A stretch of DNA of 64,000 nucleotides, taken from assembly GCA_030141605.1 (NCBI GenBank), contig JAQGDQ010000093.1, forward strand, positions 434,001 through 498,000, given 5' to 3'. The position numbers and the translations under genes are program-made. Numbering within the stretch: position 1 is the first letter of the stretch; every line of letters starts with the position of its first letter. This DNA comes from Tubiluchus corallicola (Eukaryota > Priapulida > Priapulimorpha > Priapulimorphida > Tubiluchidae). Shown piece by piece: positions 59,081-64,000 of the stretch. The notes under the pieces were generated by a model that saw only the letters and a list, made by a program, of their open reading frames with translations, did not search any database and had not been told where the DNA came from.

Positions 59081-59764
59081 TTTAAAATATTTCGCAACTG
59101 GCAAGCATTTCTGCTTGTAGTTTAGATATGTTAACAGACAATGAAAACTTTTAGTGCTATTTTTAAAACAGTTATTACAGCAATAATTTTTCCCAGTGTG
59201 ACAGCATATAAGCACTAACACCTAATGTAGATAGAGGAGAATACACATATACATCAGACAAATATACATGCACACATAGCAAGCAAAACAAACCACAAGG
59301 AGGGAAATGACTGCACGACCCGGGGGATATTTGTATCCGTCACCAGCTCGTTAACATCTCTGAGCTGAAAATGTAATGTTCTAGACATCTTAAAATGCAA
59401 TTTCACTAGTAGGACCAGTTTTTCTGTGTCGTCCGGGCAAAATAAAATGGGTTGCGCAGGCAGTCACAACAGATATAGCTATAATAAGTATATCTATACT
59501 AATAAATTATAATATATTTAATAACAATAATAAAATAATAAATAATAATAAAATCTACACTAAGTATAAATTAAAGTACTTGCTCTCAGATAAGAAATAA
59601 ATAGGAAAGTTAATGACTAAATTATGATTGCTTGGTTATCAGCAGGCCATCTCTACTAAGAGGCCTATCTAGCCTGGTTTGCATAAGTTCTGTATAAAGG
59701 GAGTGTATGCTGTTTGGCATAAGTTGCGTGTAATTTGGGCCTTGGGATAATTGGAGTCTATTTT

Positions 59765-60440
59765 AGTTTAAAACACAAGAAAACCCTCAACTTACATAAA
59801 GATTTTCTACCACTTACATACTGCCTTTTTGCATATTAGACTTGCGTCGGCAATAACGCTGTATAAAATATGTAAATTTAAACTTCCACGATGACCGTTA
59901 GATGCAGCCATTTTGACGATAAGCCATTTGAAACAAGTTTAGATAATATTCAGTAAAGTTTGAAAAAATAATCAGAGCATTCTTAGTACACACATCATTA
60001 ACTAAGTAAAATTTTAAATTACTGTATCTTGTCAATAAGACTAAAAATGCATTTTTGATTAGTGAATGGTGCACCTTAGGTGGTGAGTCAGTGATGTTTT
60101 ACCAATTAATGAAAGCATTTTAAATAATTAATAATTTTCTTTTCTAGTTACATAAGTCTTTCAAGCAGGTAAGCGAAATGCTAAGTAATATAACTTTGCA
60201 TTCAATGTTTTTTGGTACATAGTTTAACATGTACTTTTCTTCCCCTGATTTCAGTATGGGTAAGTAACATCATGTAATGGCGACTTCAGAACAGTATTGA
60301 GGGAGATTTAAAATGAAAACAAACAAAAGATCCTTTCAATGTGAGTACGATATATGCATAAAATTGCTATAAAGTAATATAATTTCTTAAAGCGATTTTT
60401 CTGAAACCTACTTTAGATACCCCTTTTCTGGTCTTTTAAG
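59765..60440 (-). mobile_element. MITE family A, copy 8
   Basis: Reverse orientation: tttaaaacacaagaaaaccc at the left and ccccttttctggtcttttaag at the right, with cagccattttgacgataag inside. Confidence 0.85.
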
Positions 60441-60474
60441 TGATGCAATGATTTAAAGACTTCATGTTTCAAAC

Positions 60475-60727
60475 TTTAAAGGAAGACAGGACGGCAATCG
60501 CACACAACCAATGAACATAAATTTCAACAGCAAAAATATTCCTGCTGTGCTCATGCATGAGCTGTCAAACGTGTGTAGTGCGAAGAACTAGTGGCACGAA
60601 TGCGAAATTGTGTTTGTGTTTCTTTCGCGTAAGTAATTTTTGAAAAAATAGTATGTTTCCGTTCAATATTTTAAAGAGGAGGTTGCTTTAACCTACAGTT
60701 TAGGATTGGGTCCGGTTCTGCTTTAAA
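60475..60727 (-). mobile_element. MITE family J, copy 3
   Basis: The ends TTTAAAGGAAGACAGGACG and GGGTCCGGTTCTGCTTTAAA are inverted. The body shares the agctgtcaaacgtgtgtagt block. Confidence 0.75.
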
Positions 60728-61215
60728 GGGGAACAGAATCCAATCTTAATAACGTGTGCTTCAAGACTTGTATGCATTACTAATTTATGCACACAGCTCC
60801 CATAAATCAGGTGGCTCAGAATTAACTCAAATGACCTGTACACTCGACTACATGTGCATTAGTAACCCCTCTATAGTCACTATCATTAATAATGGCTAAC
60901 AGTCACAAAAACTGACTGCAGATACACGAATAATAAAATGAAAACCTGCTATGGTACTTCACCCAAAGATAGATAACAGTGTTTATGAACTTACAATATT
61001 TTGTCCACTTTATTAGAAATACTGTACTTAGCTGCTGCAAAGAAGATAGAACCAATTTGGATTATAAGGGATTATGCAACAAGTAGAGAAATTTAGACCC
61101 ACTTGAGATTGAAAGAGGAGCCTCCGTGGAGAGTCTACCCTGGTGGAAAAGCTGAATATATAACTATGGTATTGGCACTCACTTTAACTTAACATGTCCA
61201 TAGTTAAAGCCACAG

Positions 61216-61218
<3 letters not shown>

Positions 61219-61293
<75 letters not shown>
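61219..61293. repeat. (TA)n microsatellite
   Basis: About 37 nearly perfect TA units. Confidence 0.97.
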
Positions 61294-61295
<2 letters not shown>

Positions 61296-61848
61296 ATGCA
61301 GGTAGAGAGATTATATCATTATGTTATTTTCTGTTAAACAAAGCAGAGCAACGAACTTATATTGCCAAAAATAAAAATAGTCAACTCAACTGATAAAAAA
61401 CAAATAACAGATTTCTTTCTACTATGATCATTTAAAGACAATGGTTGGCCATTGCACAGTAAACATCTGCTCTCTGTGGTTAGTCAATTGTAACTGTAAT
61501 GTGAATTATCAGGCAAAAAAGCAATATGCTGGAGACTGGGGTCCAGCAACCAGTAACAGAGCTTAGAAAAATATGTCCTTTGTGTCTCGTAATTGTTAAA
61601 GGAAAACCAGGCGATTGTTTAGTCTCAATCTCATTTTAATTTACTGTCCAAAATATACATTTTCTTGCCTATAAAAGTTAGCAATTGTTTCTTATATTTC
61701 AATAATTAGCTTAGAAAGTTAATTAACGGCAACCGAATACAGCTATTGCTTACGTTGCTGAATACAGCTACCACAGTTAGAGCAATGGCAGGCATCTTCC
61801 CTTGTGCGGCAAGCATGTTTGCATAAGTGTTACTGCTTAAACGTGTGA

Positions 61849-63033
61849 AAAGGAAGATCATGCTGTGAACAGATATTCACTCTCAGAAACATCATTGAGC
61901 AATGTATGGAATTCCAACAGCCCTTATTAATCAATTTTATTGATTTCAAGAAGGCTTTTGACTCTGTTCACAGGCAGTCTCTATGGAAAATTGCTTCTCT
62001 GTATGGTTTCCCACAGAAATTCATTTCAACCATCCAGAACTTTTACCAAAACAGCGGCTGTTGTATAAGAACACAAGAGGGAAACACCGAGTATTTCACC
62101 ATCGAAACTGGAGTTAAGCAAGGTTGCATTATGTCGCCATTCCTGTTCCTACTGACGATTGATTTCATCATGAACAAGGCGGTTGATGGTAAAAATCTAG
62201 GAATGCAATGGAAACAACAACAACGATTGGCAGATCTGGACTTTGCTGACGATATAGCTCTTCTGGAAACATCAAAAGAAAGCCTGCAACAACTGACCAC
62301 AAGTATGGAAGAAGTAGCGGGAAAAATTGGATTGAGAATTAGTCAAGAAAAGACCAAAGTTTTGAAAGTGTGGACAAACCAACAGAATGATGTACATATA
62401 ACAGTGGGAGGCCAAATGGTTAAGAACGTTACCAGTTTTTCATATCTGGGCAGTGTGATGACCTGTAATGGAGGTACAGAAAATGACATCAGGGGGAGAA
62501 TTGGCAAAGCAACAGCAGTATTTAGGAAGATGGGAAAAATCTGGACAAGCAAGAAAATTGACATGAAAATCAAACTTCGTCTGTACAACGCCATTGTGCT
62601 GCCAACGGCTCTCTATGCCAGCGAAACCTGGAAAGTCACAGCGGAGTTATCAAAGAAACTGAACGTCTTCCACCAAAAATGCCTTCGAAAGATACTAAAA
62701 ATCTCCTACCGCGACCATGTCACCAATGTAGAAGTTCTTCAACGAGCGCAGTCATTGCGGTTACAAGATATAGTTACAGAGAGAAGAATGAAACTGGCTG
62801 GACATATTCTCCGTCTATCAGAAAGTCGCTACGCCAAAACAGCAGTACAGTGGGAACCACCTGGTGGGAAACGAAAAAGAGGTCGGCCAAAAACAACGTG
62901 GCGCAGATCCTTCAAAGAAGACCTTCGAGCTGTCAACAGACGTTGGGAAAACGTAGAGAACGAAGCCGCCGATAGAACTCAGTGGAAAATGCTGTCTGCC
63001 CAATGTGCATCAATGCGCAGGAAGGACTAAGGT
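61849..63033 (+). CDS. Reverse transcriptase, C-terminal part (retrotransposon)
   Basis: The frame is open from the first base of the insertion (KGRSCCEQIFTLRNII) to a stop after MRRKD near 63028-63030; an internal ATG lies at 61906. Motifs in order: FIDFKKAFDSVHR (palm Asp), GVKQGCIMSP, LDFADDIALLE (catalytic FADD), a thumb region, and a C-terminal GHILRLSESRYAK with GKRKRGRPKTTWRR tail. The endonuclease and the N-terminal RT motifs are missing because of 5' truncation. Lack of stops suggests a recent insertion. The fragment has no own start or promoter and is probably not expressed as a gene. Confidence 0.9.
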
Positions 63034-63044
63034 CTAAGGTAAGG
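61849..63044 (+). mobile_element. 5'-truncated non-LTR retrotransposon (RTE-like?)
   Basis: The 1196-bp insertion is flanked by the 12-bp duplication TTAAACGTGTGA (61837-61848 and 63045-63056) and ends in a CTAAGGTCTAAGGTAAGG-type short repeat tail, typical of target-primed insertion. The whole coding part is open. Clade is uncertain. Confidence 0.9.
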
Positions 63045-63358
63045 TTAAACGTGTGATGTCACAAAAATGGGCTCTATGTCATATGATGTCAGAAACTAAC
63101 ACTGGTGTTCATGATCATGGTTACCATGGTACCGCTTCCTATTTGTTAGCCACGCGAATGTAACAAAAAGGCACCATTGCCAATCTTAGTAGATTCACAG
63201 AGCTGCGCTTAGCTTTGAAAGTTTAACAAAATTTGAGTATCCGAGGTAATTATTATATAATCTAAGCTTTGATTTAAAAAAGCTATTGTAGTTTTCAATA
63301 TTTTAGAGCATTCTTTATTCTGAACTAACGTTTACACAATCATCCGGTCTTGCTTTAA

Positions 63359-64000
63359 TTCACACTATTAAAGTGAAACTAGCAGTTATTCATGAGTTGG
63401 ACACATAATTAAACTGAATGGTGACATTTGCCTACTTGAAATAGGACAAAATTATCAAAAAGGCAGTAATTTAAGTAATTTTTAGGCATTTAAAAGATAA
63501 TTTAAAGATAAAAGAATGTATAACTGCTTTTGTAATACAGCGCTACCTAATGGCTGCTGCCAACAAGGCCAAACCAATGCTTTTTTTAAATTCTGACATA
63601 ACATAGAATTTCAGCGGATTCGTGATTGCTGATGCTTGTCTCCACTGGTGTGGGAAAACGGTAATCTTTTGTAAGGGCTTTTAAACACTGCCTCTGTATT
63701 TGTATTACATGTATAAATCTGTATTACATTTATATTAATTGTAGTTTGCTTTTTAGCTGATGAAATAAACTGAATTTGAAATATGCATTATTTAAATACT
63801 AATTATTATTCATCCTCACAGTTTTCATTCATATCCCCACCTTTCATAATTTTAATTCAATCAAATCAAATCAAAGCTCCAAATCAAATCAGTTGAGTTG
63901 AGACTAAGACTCAAAATTTTCTACACTTTTCTAACAAACAATTTTATACCCATACCCATTGCAAATCCAATAGTCTCGTCAGGACTAGATGTTGAACATC
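63359..64000. other. AT-rich DNA without a recognised gene or repeat
   Basis: I see no supported feature here. Confidence 0.4.

Larger units (their letters stand above)
61595..63358 (-). mobile_element. MITE family I, copy 2, interrupted by a LINE
   Basis: The left half (61595-61848) and right half (63045-63358) together match 27807-28311 in reverse. The ends are ttaaaggaaaaccagg and ccggtcttgctttaa. Confidence 0.8.

Overview
The window is animal nuclear DNA: AT-rich, with spliced protein genes, kilobase introns, GT-AG splice sites and a dense load of short inverted-repeat (MITE-like) elements. The gene content suggests an invertebrate. A CARF-like/C2H2 gene family of this kind is, from memory, expanded in chelicerates, so a chelicerate or other arthropod is my best guess, held with low confidence.

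Layout. (1) 1-6,500, plus strand: the 3' part of a gene with two CARF-like (ALS2CR8-type) modules and two C2H2 zinc fingers. One exon carries an in-frame TGA unless an alternative acceptor is used. A decayed copy of its last exon lies at about 8,475-8,585. (2) 8,600-12,300: intergenic DNA with a MITE, a 5S rRNA-derived SINE, a palindrome and a degenerate tandem repeat whose units contain hairpins. (3) 12,300-38,770, plus strand: a complete 6-phosphofructo-2-kinase/fructose-2,6-bisphosphatase gene (PFKFB). Nine common exons join by exact phase, and two or three alternative first exons feed the same second exon. Only the most distal first exon encodes a PKA-type RRIS motif, reminiscent of the liver/muscle switch in mammalian PFKFB1. 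(4) 38,900-40,030: two MITEs separate the convergent 3' ends. (5) 40,780-58,420, minus strand: an RSBN1/KDM9/DPY-21-type histone H4K20 demethylase gene in eight exons, with an unusual 5.2-kb internal exon encoding a long low-complexity region before the catalytic core. The HxD...H metal ligands look intact. The only initiator exon I could find lies inside a MITE that has a second copy at 13.4-13.9 kb. (6) 58,600-64,000: repeats, including a 5'-truncated but open non-LTR retrotransposon fragment inserted in a MITE with a 12-bp target duplication.

Repeats. At least ten MITE families are visible. Four or more share TTTAAAGGA-like termini (here called A, I, J and L); family A has eight copies in 64 kb. 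Others are hAT-like with 8-bp target duplications (C, D) or pogo/Tigger-like with TA flanks. A solo LTR with a 5-bp target duplication sits inside one A copy. Family letters are local labels. PFKFB acts in cytosolic glycolytic control and RSBN1 in chromatin; the sequence shows no functional link between the genes.
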